From assembly GCF_009709575.1 (NCBI RefSeq), contig NZ_WIXO01000001.1, forward strand, positions 4,094,001 through 4,158,000: 64,000 nt of DNA, given 5' to 3'. The notes beneath the pieces were generated by a model. The model did not search any database. It was not told where the DNA came from and worked only from the letters and a program-made list of their open reading frames with translations. The stretch is from Streptomyces taklimakanensis. GTDB taxonomy: Bacteria; Actinomycetota; Actinomycetes; Streptomycetales; Streptomycetaceae. Of this stretch, positions 54,653-63,057 are shown piece by piece. The position numbers were made by a program, and so were the translations under genes. Each line of letters starts with the position of its first letter. The stretch's first letter is position 1.

Positions 54653-55879
54653 GTGACCGACAAGACGAACGGCAAGACCAGCGCAGCGTCCGCCACCACC
54701 TCCGTGATCGTCGCGGGCGCACGAACCCCCATGGGCCGCCTGTTGGGCTCGCTGAAGACGTTCTCCGGCGCCGACCTCGGCGGCATCGCGATCAAGGCGG
54801 CCCTCGACCGTGCGGGCATCGGCGGCGACCAGGTCCAGTACGTGATCATGGGGCAGGTGCTCCAGGCCGGTGCCGGACAGATCCCGGCGCGCCAGGCCGC
54901 CGTCAAGGCCGGCATCCCCATGAGCGTCCCCGCGCTGACGATCAACAAGGTGTGCCTCTCCGGCCTCGACGCCATCGCCCTGGCCGACCAGCTCATCCGC
55001 GCCGGAGAGTTCGACGTGGTCGTCGCGGGCGGCCAGGAGTCCATGACGAACGCCCCGCACCTGCTGCCGAAGTCCCGTGAGGGCCACAAGTACGGCGCCG
55101 TGCAGATGCTGGACGCCATGGCCCACGACGGCCTCACCGACTCCTTCGAGGGCGTCGCCATGGGCGAGTCCACCGAGAAGCACAACGCCCGCCTGGGCAT
55201 CGGTCGCGCCGAGCAGGACGAGGTCGCGGCCCTCTCCCACCAGCGCGCCGCCGCCGCCCGGAAGAACGGCCTGTTCGACGCCGAGATCACCCCGGTGGAG
55301 ATCCCGCAGCGCAAGGGCGACCCGATCCTGTTCACCGAGGACGAGGGCATCCGCCCCGAGACCACGGCCGAGTCCCTGGGCAAGCTGCGTCCGGCCTTCG
55401 CGAAGGACGGCACCATCACCGCCGGTTCCTCCTCGCAGATCTCCGACGGCGCCGCCGCGGTGGTCGTGATGAGCAGGGCCAGGGCCGAGGAGCTGGGCCT
55501 GGAGTGGATCGCCGAGATCGGCGCCCACGGCAACGTGGCGGGCCCCGACAACTCCCTGCAGTCGCAGCCCTCCAACGCCATCCGGCACGCCCTGGGCAAG
55601 GAGGGGCTGGAGATCGACGACCTCGACCTGATCGAGATCAACGAGGCGTTCGCGGCCGTCGCGGTGCAGTCGACGAAGGAACTCGGCGTCGACCACGAAA
55701 GGGTGAACGTCAACGGAGGCGCCATCGCGCTGGGTCACCCGATCGGGATGTCCGGCGCGCGGATCGTGCTCCACCTCGCCCTGGAGCTCAAGCGTCGGGG
55801 CGGCGGCGTCGGCGCGGCGGCGCTGTGCGGCGGCGGCGGGCAGGGCGACGCCCTGATCGTCCGGGTGCCGGGGAAGTGA
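54653..55879 (+). CDS. Acetyl-CoA C-acetyltransferase (thiolase)
   Basis: 408 residues, GTG start. Condenses two acetyl-CoA. Nucleophile Cys101 in NKVCLSGLD, His in NEAF...GGAIALGHPIGMSGAR, and second Cys in CGGGGQGDA are all present. Together with the 3-hydroxybutyryl-CoA dehydrogenase it would open the ethylmalonyl-CoA path. TACATT at 54604-54609 is a possible -10. A strong terminator follows. Confidence 0.96.
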   Translation: MTDKTNGKTSAASATTSVIVAGARTPMGRLLGSLKTFSGADLGGIAIKAALDRAGIGGDQVQYVIMGQVLQAGAGQIPARQAAVKAGIPMSVPALTINKVCLSGLDAIALADQLIRAGEFDVVVAGGQESMTNAPHLLPKSREGHKYGAVQMLDAMAHDGLTDSFEGVAMGESTEKHNARLGIGRAEQDEVAALSHQRAAAARKNGLFDAEITPVEIPQRKGDPILFTEDEGIRPETTAESLGKLRPAFAKDGTITAGSSSQISDGAAAVVVMSRARAEELGLEWIAEIGAHGNVAGPDNSLQSQPSNAIRHALGKEGLEIDDLDLIEINEAFAAVAVQSTKELGVDHERVNVNGGAIALGHPIGMSGARIVLHLALELKRRGGGVGAAALCGGGGQGDALIVRVPGK

Positions 55880-55883
55880 CGGA

Positions 55884-55924
55884 CGGGTACGGGCCCGCGC
55901 GCGACGCGCCCGCGCCCGTACCCG
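55884..55924 (+). terminator. Terminator after thiolase
   Basis: Perfect 11-bp stem CGGGTACGGGC/GCCCGTACCCG (55884-55894, 55914-55924) four bases after the stop. Confidence 0.75.
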
Positions 55925-56012
55925 GCACCACGGCCGGTACGGCGACGGGGCACGACCGGCGGACGACGACCGGCCGACGGACGGCCGGAGAACGGCGAGG
56001 AGCGCAGCACGC

Positions 56013-56972
56013 ATGGCGGTGGACGTCCCCGGACTGGTGGAGCAGGCACGGCAGGGCAAACCCCGGGCCGTGGCCCGGTTGATCTCCTTGGTGGAGGGAG
56101 CGTCACCGCAGCTCAGGGAGGTGATGGCGGCACTCGCGCCGCTCACCGGCAACGCCTATGTGGTCGGTCTGACCGGCTCGCCCGGGGTGGGCAAGTCCAC
56201 CTCCACCTCGGCGCTGGTCACCGCGTACCGCAAGGCCGGCAGGCGGGTCGGTGTGCTGGCCGTGGACCCCTCCTCGCCGTTCTCCGGTGGCGCGTTGCTG
56301 GGCGACCGGGTGCGGATGTCCGAGCACGCCTCCGACCCCGGCGTCTACATCCGTTCCATGGCCACCCGAGGCCACCTGGGCGGACTGGCCTGGTCCGCCC
56401 CGCAGGCCATCCGGGTGCTGGACGCGGCGGGCTGCGACGTGGTCCTGGTCGAGACGGTCGGCGTCGGGCAGTCCGAGGTGGAGATCGCCTCCCAGGCCGA
56501 CACCTCCGTGGTCCTCCTCGCCCCTGGCATGGGCGACGGCATCCAGGCCGCCAAGGCCGGGATCCTGGAGATCGGCGACGTCTACGTCGTCAACAAGGCC
56601 GACCGGGACGGCGCCGACGCCACCGCCCGGGAGCTCAACCACATGCTGGGCCTCGGCGAGGCCCGCCGGCCCGGCGACTGGCGTCCGCCGATCGTCAAGA
56701 CCGTCGCCGCGCGGGGCGAGGGCGTGGACGAGGTCTTGGAGGCGCTGGAGAAGCACCGCGCCTGGATGGACGAGCGCGGAGTGCTCGCCGAACGCCGCCG
56801 GGCGCGCGCGGCCCGTGAGGTGGAGACCATCGCGGTGACCGCGCTGCGCGAGCGGATCGGCGACCTGCACGGCGACCGACGGCTGGGCGCGCTGGCCGAG
56901 CGGATCGTGGCGGGGACGCTCGACCCGTACGCGGCGGCCGACGAGTTGGTCGCGGGACTGACGGGGGAGTGA
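56013..56972 (+). CDS. meaB: Methylmalonyl-CoA mutase-associated GTPase MeaB
   Basis: 319 residues; GGCGAGGAG ribosome site. G3E-family GTPase that guards methylmalonyl-CoA mutase, gating adenosylcobalamin loading. Walker A GSPGVGKST at 55-63, switch region VDPSSPFSGGALLGDRVRM, DVVLVETVGVGQSE, and base-specificity NKADRDG. Mutase genes are not in the window. Fits with mce and the adenosyltransferase. Confidence 0.96.
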   Translation: MAVDVPGLVEQARQGKPRAVARLISLVEGASPQLREVMAALAPLTGNAYVVGLTGSPGVGKSTSTSALVTAYRKAGRRVGVLAVDPSSPFSGGALLGDRVRMSEHASDPGVYIRSMATRGHLGGLAWSAPQAIRVLDAAGCDVVLVETVGVGQSEVEIASQADTSVVLLAPGMGDGIQAAKAGILEIGDVYVVNKADRDGADATARELNHMLGLGEARRPGDWRPPIVKTVAARGEGVDEVLEALEKHRAWMDERGVLAERRRARAAREVETIAVTALRERIGDLHGDRRLGALAERIVAGTLDPYAAADELVAGLTGE

Positions 56973-56994
56973 CGCCCGGCGGGGCGGCCGGGCG
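56973..56994. terminator. Bidirectional hairpin between meaB and the PepSY gene
   Basis: CGCCCGG/CCGGGCG stem (56973-56979, 56988-56994) in the 28-bp gap between two convergent genes. Confidence 0.6.
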
Positions 56995-57000
56995 CCGGCG

Positions 57001-57567
57001 TCAGTCGTCGTCCCGGTCGTCCTGTTCGTCCGTGCGGTCGTCCCGGTCGTCCCGGTCGTCCCGGTCGTCCCGGTCGTCCCGGTCGTCCCGGTCGTCCGCG
57101 TCGTCGTCCCGGTCGGTGCGCTGGTCGACGACGTCGCCGCCGGCCGCGTCCACCGTGACCTCGTGCCACCCGCCGTCCTCGCCCAGGATGTCGACGTCCC
57201 AGACGAGACGGTTGTCGTCGTCGTCCAGCTCGGCGGACTCGGCCGTGCCCGGGACGGCCTTCAGCGCGGCTTCCACGGCCTCCCGGAGCGTCACCTCGGC
57301 GCCGCGCAGTTCCCGTGTGTCGTCCCGGTCGTCCGTGCGGTCGTCCCGGTCGTTCGTGTCGTTTGTGCGGTCCCCCCGGTCGTCTCGGTCGTCCGTGCGG
57401 TCCTCCCGGTCGTCCGCGTCGTCTCGGTCGTCGTCGTGGTCGGCCCCCGTCCGCAGGCTCGCGGCCAGGGTCTCCGACGAGGCGTCGTCGTCCGCGAAGG
57501 CGATGGCTCCGCCGCCGACGGCGAGCGCGGCCGTGGCGACCGCGGCGATGACCAGCCTGTGCTTCAT
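57001..57567 (-). CDS. Secreted PepSY-domain protein with Asp/Arg repeat blocks
   Basis: 188 residues from ATG at 57567. Signal peptide (MKHRLVIAAVATAALAVGGGAIAFA), a first Asp/Arg-rich block (~45-85), a single PepSY domain (TLREAVEAALKAVPGTAESAELDDDDNRLVWDVDIL...WHEVTVDAAGGDVVD) and a C-terminal DDR repeat tail to the stop. PepSY proteins bind peptidases or modulate two-component sensors outside the membrane. It is divergent from the adjacent OmpR/kinase pair with a shared 122-bp control region, so it is a likely target or partner of that system. The acidic repeats resemble cation-binding segments. Confidence 0.85.
   Translation of the reverse strand: MKHRLVIAAVATAALAVGGGAIAFADDDASSETLAASLRTGADHDDDRDDADDREDRTDDRDDRGDRTNDTNDRDDRTDDRDDTRELRGAEVTLREAVEAALKAVPGTAESAELDDDDNRLVWDVDILGEDGGWHEVTVDAAGGDVVDQRTDRDDDADDRDDRDDRDDRDDRDDRDDRTDEQDDRDDD
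57010..57102. repeat. 9-bp tandem repeat in the PepSY gene
   Basis: Unit GTCGTCCCG repeated about nine to ten times with minor changes, encoding the DDR-DDR tail. A second, less regular block lies at 57310-57430. Slippage-prone; copy number likely varies between isolates. Confidence 0.9.
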
Positions 57568-57628
57568 GATCGGTTTCCTTCCGAGTGGGCGTGCCGTGTG
57601 CTGACGTGGAACACCGTCGCAGGAGGTT

Positions 57629-57670
57629 CCTGAAGGCACCCTGAAGCCACCTGAAGATCCCTTCAGGTGG
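57629..57670. promoter_or_regulatory. Phased direct repeats, candidate operator of the OmpR-type regulator
   Basis: CCTGAAG occurs at 57629-57635, 57640-57646 and 57650-57656, spaced 11 and 10 bp, one helical turn each. An inverted copy follows: CCACCTGAAG (57647-57656) and CTTCAGGTGG (57661-57670). OmpR/PhoB-type regulators bind such tandem 7-bp half-sites in head-to-tail dimers. It lies between the divergent PepSY gene and the response regulator, 20 bp before the latter. Confidence 0.65.
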
Positions 57671-57689
57671 CTTTTGGCAGGCTGGTCCC

Positions 57690-58355
57690 ATGCGCGTGCT
57701 GATCGTGGAGGACGAGAGACGGCTCGCCCTGTCGCTGGCGAAGGGGCTCACCGCCGAGGGCTTCGCCGTCGACGTGGCCCACGACGGCGCCGACGGGCTC
57801 CACATGGCCCAGGAAGGCCCGTACGACCTGATCGTCCTGGACATCATGCTGCCCGGCATGAACGGCTACCGGGTCTGCTCCGCGCTGCGCGCCGCCGGTG
57901 ACGAGACGCCGATCCTGATGCTGACCGCCAAGGACGGCGAGTACGACGAGGCCGAGGGCCTGGACACCGGTGCCGACGACTACCTGACCAAGCCGTTCTC
58001 CTACGTGGTGCTCCTCGCCCGGATCCGCGCGCTGCTGCGCCGCCGCACCCGTGGCGGAGCGGCCGCGGTGCGCGTCGGCGAGCTGACCGTGGACCCCGGC
58101 GCACGACGGGTGACGTTGGGCGACCGGGACGTCGCGCTGACCGCCAAGGAGTTCTCCGTGCTGGAACACCTGGCGGTGCGGGCCGGGGAGGTGGTCTCCA
58201 AGGCGGAGATCCTGGAGCACGTCTGGGACTTCGCCTACGAGGGCGATGTCAACATCGTCGAGGTCTACGTCAGCGCGCTGCGCCGCAAGCTGGGCGCGGA
58301 CGTGATCGCCACGGTGCGCGGCGCCGGATACCGGCTGGTGAGGCCCGGTGCCTAG
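57690..58355 (+). CDS. OmpR/PhoB-family response regulator
   Basis: 221 residues. Receiver: EDE near residue 7, Asp51 (VLDIMLP), Thr in MLTAKD, Lys in LTKPFSY; winged-helix output (GDVNIVEVYVSALRRKLG, VRGAGYRLV). The start codon is only 20 bp after the inverted repeat, so the transcript may be autoregulated. Overlaps the kinase by 8 bp. Confidence 0.95.
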   Translation: MRVLIVEDERRLALSLAKGLTAEGFAVDVAHDGADGLHMAQEGPYDLIVLDIMLPGMNGYRVCSALRAAGDETPILMLTAKDGEYDEAEGLDTGADDYLTKPFSYVVLLARIRALLRRRTRGGAAAVRVGELTVDPGARRVTLGDRDVALTAKEFSVLEHLAVRAGEVVSKAEILEHVWDFAYEGDVNIVEVYVSALRRKLGADVIATVRGAGYRLVRPGA

Positions 58356-59922
58356 CTCGCCCCTCGCCCGGCTCACGGTCCGTGCCCGCGCCGCGCTCGG
58401 CGCCACGCTGGTGGTGGCGGTCGCCCTGGTGGTGGTCGGGGTGGCGGTGGTGGAGATGCTGCGCGGCAGCCTCGCCGAGAACGCCCGACTGCAGGCCGAG
58501 ACCACCGCACGGGAGGTCGCCGCCGACGTCACCGACGTGACGGCCGGCGAGGTGGACGGCATGGTCGTCCTGGAGGACGACGAGCCGGTGCAGGTGGTGG
58601 ACGGTTCCGGGGCGGTCCTCGGCGCGAGTCGGCCGCTGCGCGGCCGCGGCCCCGTGGCCGACTTCAACCGCCCCCGGCCGTCCGCCACGGTCGGCGCCTC
58701 TCCGCGCGACTCCGACGGCGCCGACGGCACGGCCGATGACGCCGATGACACCGACGACGGCGCCGACGACACCGATGACGACGACCGGGACGACGCCGCC
58801 GACGACGACGCCCCCTCCCCGGAGCAGACCCCCGTCGAGGTGGACCGCAACAGCGCCGCCGGGATCGTCTCCTTCCCCGTCGACGACGACGGGGAGGTGA
58901 CCTACGACCGCGGACGGGCGAGCCGGGGGCAGGACTTCAACCTGGTCGCCGTGCAGAGCGTCACCCGGGACCGCGTCCCCGTCACCGTCTACGCGGGGGC
59001 GTCGCTCGCCGAGCAGGAGGAGGCGGTCTCCTCCGTCACCCGTGCGATGCTGGTCGGGCTGCCGGCGCTGCTGTTGGTGGTCGGGGGGGTGACCTGGGCG
59101 GTCACCCGGGGCGCGCTGCGTCCGGTCGAGGGCATCCGACGGGAGATGGCGGCCATCGCCGCCGGCACCGACCTGTCCCGGAGGGTGCCCGAGCCGCCCT
59201 CGCGGGACGAGGTCGCCCGACTGGCGCGGACCACCAACGAGACCCTGGCGGCCCTGGAGAGCTCCGTCGAGCGGCAGCGTCGCTTCGTCGCCGACGCCTC
59301 CCACGAGCTGCGCAGCCCCATCGCCTCCCTGCGCACCCAGTTGGAGGTCGCGGCCGCCCACCCCGAACTGCTCGACCTCGACGGCGCGGTCCACGACACC
59401 GTACGGCTCCAGGACCTCGCCGCCGACCTGCTCCTGCTGGCCCGCCTGGACGCCGGGGAGCCCGCGGGGGAGGGACGGGTGGACCTGGACGCGCTGGTGC
59501 GGGAGGAGCTGGCGCAGCGCGTCGGCGACCGGATCGCCGTCACCCTGGAGACGGGTGGCCGGGAGGACGGCTCCCCGGTGGAGGTGACCGCCTCGCGGAG
59601 CCGGCTCGCCCGGGTGCTCGGCAACCTCCTGGACAACGCCCAGCGCCACGCGGCCTCCCGGATCCGGGTCGGTGTGGGACGCGAGGGGGAGCGGGCCGTG
59701 CTGGAGGTCGCCGACGACGGCTCCGGGGTGCCGGAGGAGGAGCGGGAGAGGATCTTCGAGCGGTTCGTGCGGTTGGACGACGCGCGCAGCCGGGACGACG
59801 GCGGGGCCGGGCTGGGGCTGGCCATCGCGCGTGACGTGGCGGTCCGACACGGCGGCACCCTCACGGTCGGGCGGGCCCCCGAGGGCGGTGCCCTGTTCAC
59901 GTTGAGGCTGCCCGCCGCCTGA
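58348..59922 (+). CDS. Sensor histidine kinase with acidic extracellular domain
   Basis: 524 residues from GTG. Helix 1 (~14-35), periplasm-facing sensor (~36-225) containing a stretch of ~45 residues made almost only of Asp, Ala, Thr and Gly (~128-160), helix 2 (LVGLPALLLVVGGVTWAV), HAMP, HisKA with His319 (DASHELRSP), HATPase_c (NLLDNAQRHA, DDGSGVPEEE, GAGLGLAIA). The acidic stretch is unusual for this class and echoes the Asp/Arg blocks in the PepSY neighbour, which suggests that both see the same cation or cationic peptide. Confidence 0.94.
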   Translation: MPSSPLARLTVRARAALGATLVVAVALVVVGVAVVEMLRGSLAENARLQAETTAREVAADVTDVTAGEVDGMVVLEDDEPVQVVDGSGAVLGASRPLRGRGPVADFNRPRPSATVGASPRDSDGADGTADDADDTDDGADDTDDDDRDDAADDDAPSPEQTPVEVDRNSAAGIVSFPVDDDGEVTYDRGRASRGQDFNLVAVQSVTRDRVPVTVYAGASLAEQEEAVSSVTRAMLVGLPALLLVVGGVTWAVTRGALRPVEGIRREMAAIAAGTDLSRRVPEPPSRDEVARLARTTNETLAALESSVERQRRFVADASHELRSPIASLRTQLEVAAAHPELLDLDGAVHDTVRLQDLAADLLLLARLDAGEPAGEGRVDLDALVREELAQRVGDRIAVTLETGGREDGSPVEVTASRSRLARVLGNLLDNAQRHAASRIRVGVGREGERAVLEVADDGSGVPEEERERIFERFVRLDDARSRDDGGAGLGLAIARDVAVRHGGTLTVGRAPEGGALFTLRLPAA

Positions 59923-59940
59923 CCGCCCCGTCCGGGCGGT
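59922..59940 (+). terminator. Short terminator after the kinase
   Basis: ACCGCCC (59922-59928) pairs with GGGCGGT (59934-59940), starting inside the stop codon. Confidence 0.6.
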
Positions 59941-59974
59941 GCCCGCGGGGGGCGGCGGGGCGCCGGCGCGGGCC

Positions 59975-60451
59975 TCAGCCGCGTCCGCGCAGGGCCCGCA
60001 GGTGCTCGGCGACCGGCACCAGCGAGTCGTGCAGCTCCTCCAGGGCCTGGGGGGAGAGCAGGTCGATGAAGTGCCGTCGCACCGAGGCGACGTGGTGCGG
60101 CGCGACCTCGCGCATCGTCTTCCAGCCGTGGTCGGTCAGGACGGCGAACAGCCCGCGCTTGTCGGACTCGCAGTGCTCCCGGCGCACCAACCCCGCCTTC
60201 TCCATGCGGGTGATCTGGTGGGAGAGGCGGCTCTTGGACTGGAGCGTGGCGGCGGCCAGGTCGCTCATCCGCATCCGGCGCTCCTCCGACTCGGAGAGGT
60301 TGACCAGGATCTCGTAGTCGTTCATGGTCAGCCCGAACGGCTGGAGGTCCCGCTCCAGTTGGTGCATCAGGAGTTTGTTGACGTCGAGGTGCACGCGCCA
60401 GGCGCGCTGCTCGGTCACGCTCAACCAGCGGGCTTCCTTGTCGGTGTCCAT
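59975..60451 (-). CDS. MarR-family transcriptional regulator
   Basis: 158 residues from ATG at 60451. Winged HTH: MTMNDYEILVNLSESEERRMRMSDLAAATLQSKSRLSHQITRMEKAGLVRRE is the canonical helix-turn-helix with the DKRG wing. TAGAGT (rc of 60460-60465) ends 8 nt before ATG; no Shine-Dalgarno, so leaderless. Target unknown; the AIM24 block is upstream on the same strand. Confidence 0.9.
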   Translation of the reverse strand: MDTDKEARWLSVTEQRAWRVHLDVNKLLMHQLERDLQPFGLTMNDYEILVNLSESEERRMRMSDLAAATLQSKSRLSHQITRMEKAGLVRREHCESDKRGLFAVLTDHGWKTMREVAPHHVASVRRHFIDLLSPQALEELHDSLVPVAEHLRALRGRG

Positions 60452-60519
60452 GGTCGTGGACTCTACCCGGCCACCGGAACGTGCCCCGCCTGGGATTCTC
60501 ACCTGTGGTGATCCACCCG

Positions 60520-61308
60520 TCACAGGCCGAACCGGCGTTGGGCGCTCCCCAACTGTCCGGGCATCCGCGGGAGCCGGCCGCCGCCGTGGCCGCCCTGCCC
60601 GCCGTGGTCTCCGCCGGCGCCCGGAACGCCCGGCTGCGGTGGTGGACCGGCGCCGGTGCCCCGTTCCTCCAACAGCGTCTCGGTCGACTGGATCAGCACC
60701 GTGCCCGCTCCGACGAAGTCGAACTGGTGCTCCTCGCCGGAGGCGCCGCCGACTCCGGTCAGCGACCGCAGTCCGCCCAGGAAGCCCTTGAGGTACCGGT
60801 GGTCGTAGTGGTGGCAGGGAGAGGGGCAGTCGGCCCACCCGACCAACGCCTGCGGATCCACCCGCACCGGCGGTTCCACGAAGTGCACCGGGCCGTTGGA
60901 GGCCGCCACGAACTTCCCCGTGCCGATCAGGGTGAGGAAACCCGGGATGATCGACTGCTTCAGCGACAGGCTCGGTTCGAAGGCCAGCAGGTTGCCCGAG
61001 CGGATGGTGAGGTTGCCGTCGTCCAGGTCGTAGGAGGCGACGTCGAAGGCGCGGTCGGCGAGCAGCATCTTGCCCTCGCCCTGGGCCACCACCCAGTCCG
61101 AGGCGTGCAGCGGCGAGTGGAAGTGGGCGGCGACCAGTCGGTCCAGGGGGCCGTGCCCGATGCCGTCGAAGGAGATCCGCCCGTAGTAGGCGATCATCTT
61201 CCCCTTCTGCAGGAACCACTGGCCCGCCAGGTCCACGCAGAAGGTGTGGGCGTCGACGTTGTCGTTCGACGGCAGCGTGTGGGGATCGTGGACGACCGGA
61301 CCGCTCAC
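60520..61308 (-). CDS. AIM24-family protein, third of three
   Basis: 262 residues from GTG at 61308, which overlaps the previous gene's stop (GTGA). AIM24/TerD-like beta-solenoid fold: FCVDLAGQWFLQKGKMIAYYG, LVAAHFHSPLHASDWVVAQGEGKMLLAD, SLLAFEPSL-type segments. Contains a Cys-His rich loop (WADCPSPCHHYDH) and a disordered Gly/His/Pro tail, absent in its paralogues. Function of bacterial AIM24 proteins is not established. Confidence 0.82.
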   Translation of the reverse strand: MSGPVVHDPHTLPSNDNVDAHTFCVDLAGQWFLQKGKMIAYYGRISFDGIGHGPLDRLVAAHFHSPLHASDWVVAQGEGKMLLADRAFDVASYDLDDGNLTIRSGNLLAFEPSLSLKQSIIPGFLTLIGTGKFVAASNGPVHFVEPPVRVDPQALVGWADCPSPCHHYDHRYLKGFLGGLRSLTGVGGASGEEHQFDFVGAGTVLIQSTETLLEERGTGAGPPPQPGVPGAGGDHGGQGGHGGGRLPRMPGQLGSAQRRFGL

Positions 61309-61955
61309 AGCTTCTCCTCGCTCGCCTGCACGAACACCGCGCCCTCGCCGGACAGCTCCAACCGGAACGCCTCGCCCGAACCGCGCCCGACCACGTCCCG
61401 CCAGCCGAGCGCCGCGGAGAGCCGGTTCGTCACGTTCCCGTGGTGGGCGACGTACGCCTGGGGATCGACGTGGACGGGGCCGTCGGGGGTGATCGGGAGC
61501 CGGATCACCCCGCCGTGCGCCAGCACGGCCACCGACCCGTGCCCGGTCAGCGTGGTGGTGAACAGGCCCTGCCCGGTCGCCTGGCCGCGCACCACGCCCA
61601 TGACCCCGCCCTGGGAGCCCAGGAACACCGTCTCCTGCCGCAGCGTCCCGTCGAAGGCGAGGAGTCGGTCGGCCTCCACGTGGAGGGTGTCGCCGGCCGG
61701 TTCGATCACCTCGACGTGGTGGCCGCCGTGGCCGAACAGCACCGTCCCGTTCCCCTCGACCGTCATCAGCGGCGCGGCCTCGCCGGCCAGCCGCCGTCCG
61801 ATCATCGAGCCGAGGCCGCCCTGCCCGCCGTGGAGGTCGGGGGTGAAGAGGACCTCGCCGGTGTAGGCGATCATCGCGCCGCGCCGGCTGAACAGCCGCT
61901 GCCCCGGCGTCACCCGGGCTTCGACGATCTTGGAGTTGATCGCGCGGAAGGGCAC
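61305..61955 (-). CDS. AIM24-family protein, second of three
   Basis: 216 residues from GTG at 61955, overlapping the upstream stop by one base. Same fold with MIAYTGEVLFTPDLHGGQGGL, GLFTTTLTGHGSVAVLAHG and VDPQAYVAHHGNV. Confidence 0.85.
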   Translation of the reverse strand: MPFRAINSKIVEARVTPGQRLFSRRGAMIAYTGEVLFTPDLHGGQGGLGSMIGRRLAGEAAPLMTVEGNGTVLFGHGGHHVEVIEPAGDTLHVEADRLLAFDGTLRQETVFLGSQGGVMGVVRGQATGQGLFTTTLTGHGSVAVLAHGGVIRLPITPDGPVHVDPQAYVAHHGNVTNRLSAALGWRDVVGRGSGEAFRLELSGEGAVFVQASEEKL

Positions 61956-62593
61956 TAGAGGTCACCGCCGATCGTGTTCCGCTCGCTGGGCTGGACGTAG
62001 ACCAGTCCGTCGCCCTCGAAGTGGATCTGGAACGCCTCGCCCGATCCCTCGCCCATGACGGTCCGGAAGTTCACGCCCGTCTGGAACTCCTGTCGGAGGT
62101 TCCCGGTGTGCGCCACGTACGCCCCCGGGTCCACCCGGAGCGGGTACCGCGGGGTGACGCGCAGCACCACGGCCGGGCCGTCCGACGTCAGCGCGGCCGT
62201 GCCGGTGCCCTCGACGGTGGTGGTGAACAGCCCGTTGCCCTGCGCGGCGCCGCGCAGCCCGGTGAAGGTGGTGCCGGTGCGCAGGGAGTCGTCCGCGCAC
62301 AGCAGGCTCTCGGACTCCACGTGCAGCTTCTCGCCGCCGAGCGTCACCAGGGCGATGTCGCTCGCGCGGTCGGCGAAGTAGCAGGTGCCCTGCCCTGTCA
62401 CCGCCATCAGCTCCATCTGTTCGCCGGTGAGGCGGCGCGTGACCATGCCGCGCAGCCCCTCGCCGCCGCCGGTGAGCTTCTTGAAGTCCATCCGGCCCTC
62501 GTAGGCGACCATCGAGCCGTTCTTCGCCCTGACCGTGTCCCCCGCGAGGTCGACGGCGAGGACCTTGCTGCCCTGGAGTCGGAACCGAGCCAC
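61955..62593 (-). CDS. AIM24-family protein, first of three
   Basis: 212 residues from GTG at 62593. MVAYEGRMDFKKLTGGGEGL, GNGLFTTTVEGTGTAALTS and VDPGAYVAHTGNL align directly with the second gene, showing tandem duplication. The three genes overlap end to end, so stoichiometric co-translation and a hetero-oligomer are likely. Confidence 0.86.
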   Translation of the reverse strand: MARFRLQGSKVLAVDLAGDTVRAKNGSMVAYEGRMDFKKLTGGGEGLRGMVTRRLTGEQMELMAVTGQGTCYFADRASDIALVTLGGEKLHVESESLLCADDSLRTGTTFTGLRGAAQGNGLFTTTVEGTGTAALTSDGPAVVLRVTPRYPLRVDPGAYVAHTGNLRQEFQTGVNFRTVMGEGSGEAFQIHFEGDGLVYVQPSERNTIGGDL

Positions 62594-62679
62594 GGGGCGA
62601 ATCTACCCGGAGGTGGGCATCCCAGGGGAGCCTGCCACAATGGACAGCGCTTGTGCATCCCTTCACAAAGGATCTGCCC

Positions 62680-63057
62680 GTGGACCTCAAGACCGCTTCC
62701 GCGCTGCGCCGCCTCCGGCTGGTATCCACTCCGGAGGCCGTCTCCTTCCTCCTGCTGCTGGTGTGCTCCGTACTCAAGCGGACCACCGAGTTCAACGCCG
62801 TGCCGGTGATGGGAGCCGTTCACGGTCTGCTCTTCGTCCTCTACGCGGTCTTCTGGCTGGACGCCTGGAACCGTGCCAAGTGGCCGCTGGGCCGGGCCGC
62901 CCTGTACTTCCTGTGCGCGGTGGTCCCGGCGGGCGGGTTCTACGCCGACAAGCGGCTGCGCCGTGAGACCGAGGCGAGCGTGATCGCCGCCCGAGCCCGC
63001 GCCGAGGAGGCGAGGCAGGCCGCCGAGCGGCCCCGCACGGGGGCGGTGGACGCGTGA
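62680..63057 (+). CDS. DUF3817 membrane protein
   Basis: 125 residues from GTG 62680 (AAAGGA 7 nt upstream); GTG 62653 is a weaker start. Three helices (AVSFLLLLVCSVL, AVPVMGAVHGLLFVLYAVFWL, AALYFLCAVVPAGGFYA) with the conserved LRLVSTPEAVSF entry and PxMGxxHG motif, then a charged Ala/Arg/Glu helix. Found also in firmicutes; no assigned role. Overlaps the next gene by GTGA. Confidence 0.82.
   Translation: MDLKTASALRRLRLVSTPEAVSFLLLLVCSVLKRTTEFNAVPVMGAVHGLLFVLYAVFWLDAWNRAKWPLGRAALYFLCAVVPAGGFYADKRLRRETEASVIAARARAEEARQAAERPRTGAVDA

Noticed and set aside
57010..57102. Regular short repeats resembling a CRISPR array
   Set aside because: Units are 9 bp, have no unique spacers and lie in frame within a coding gene.
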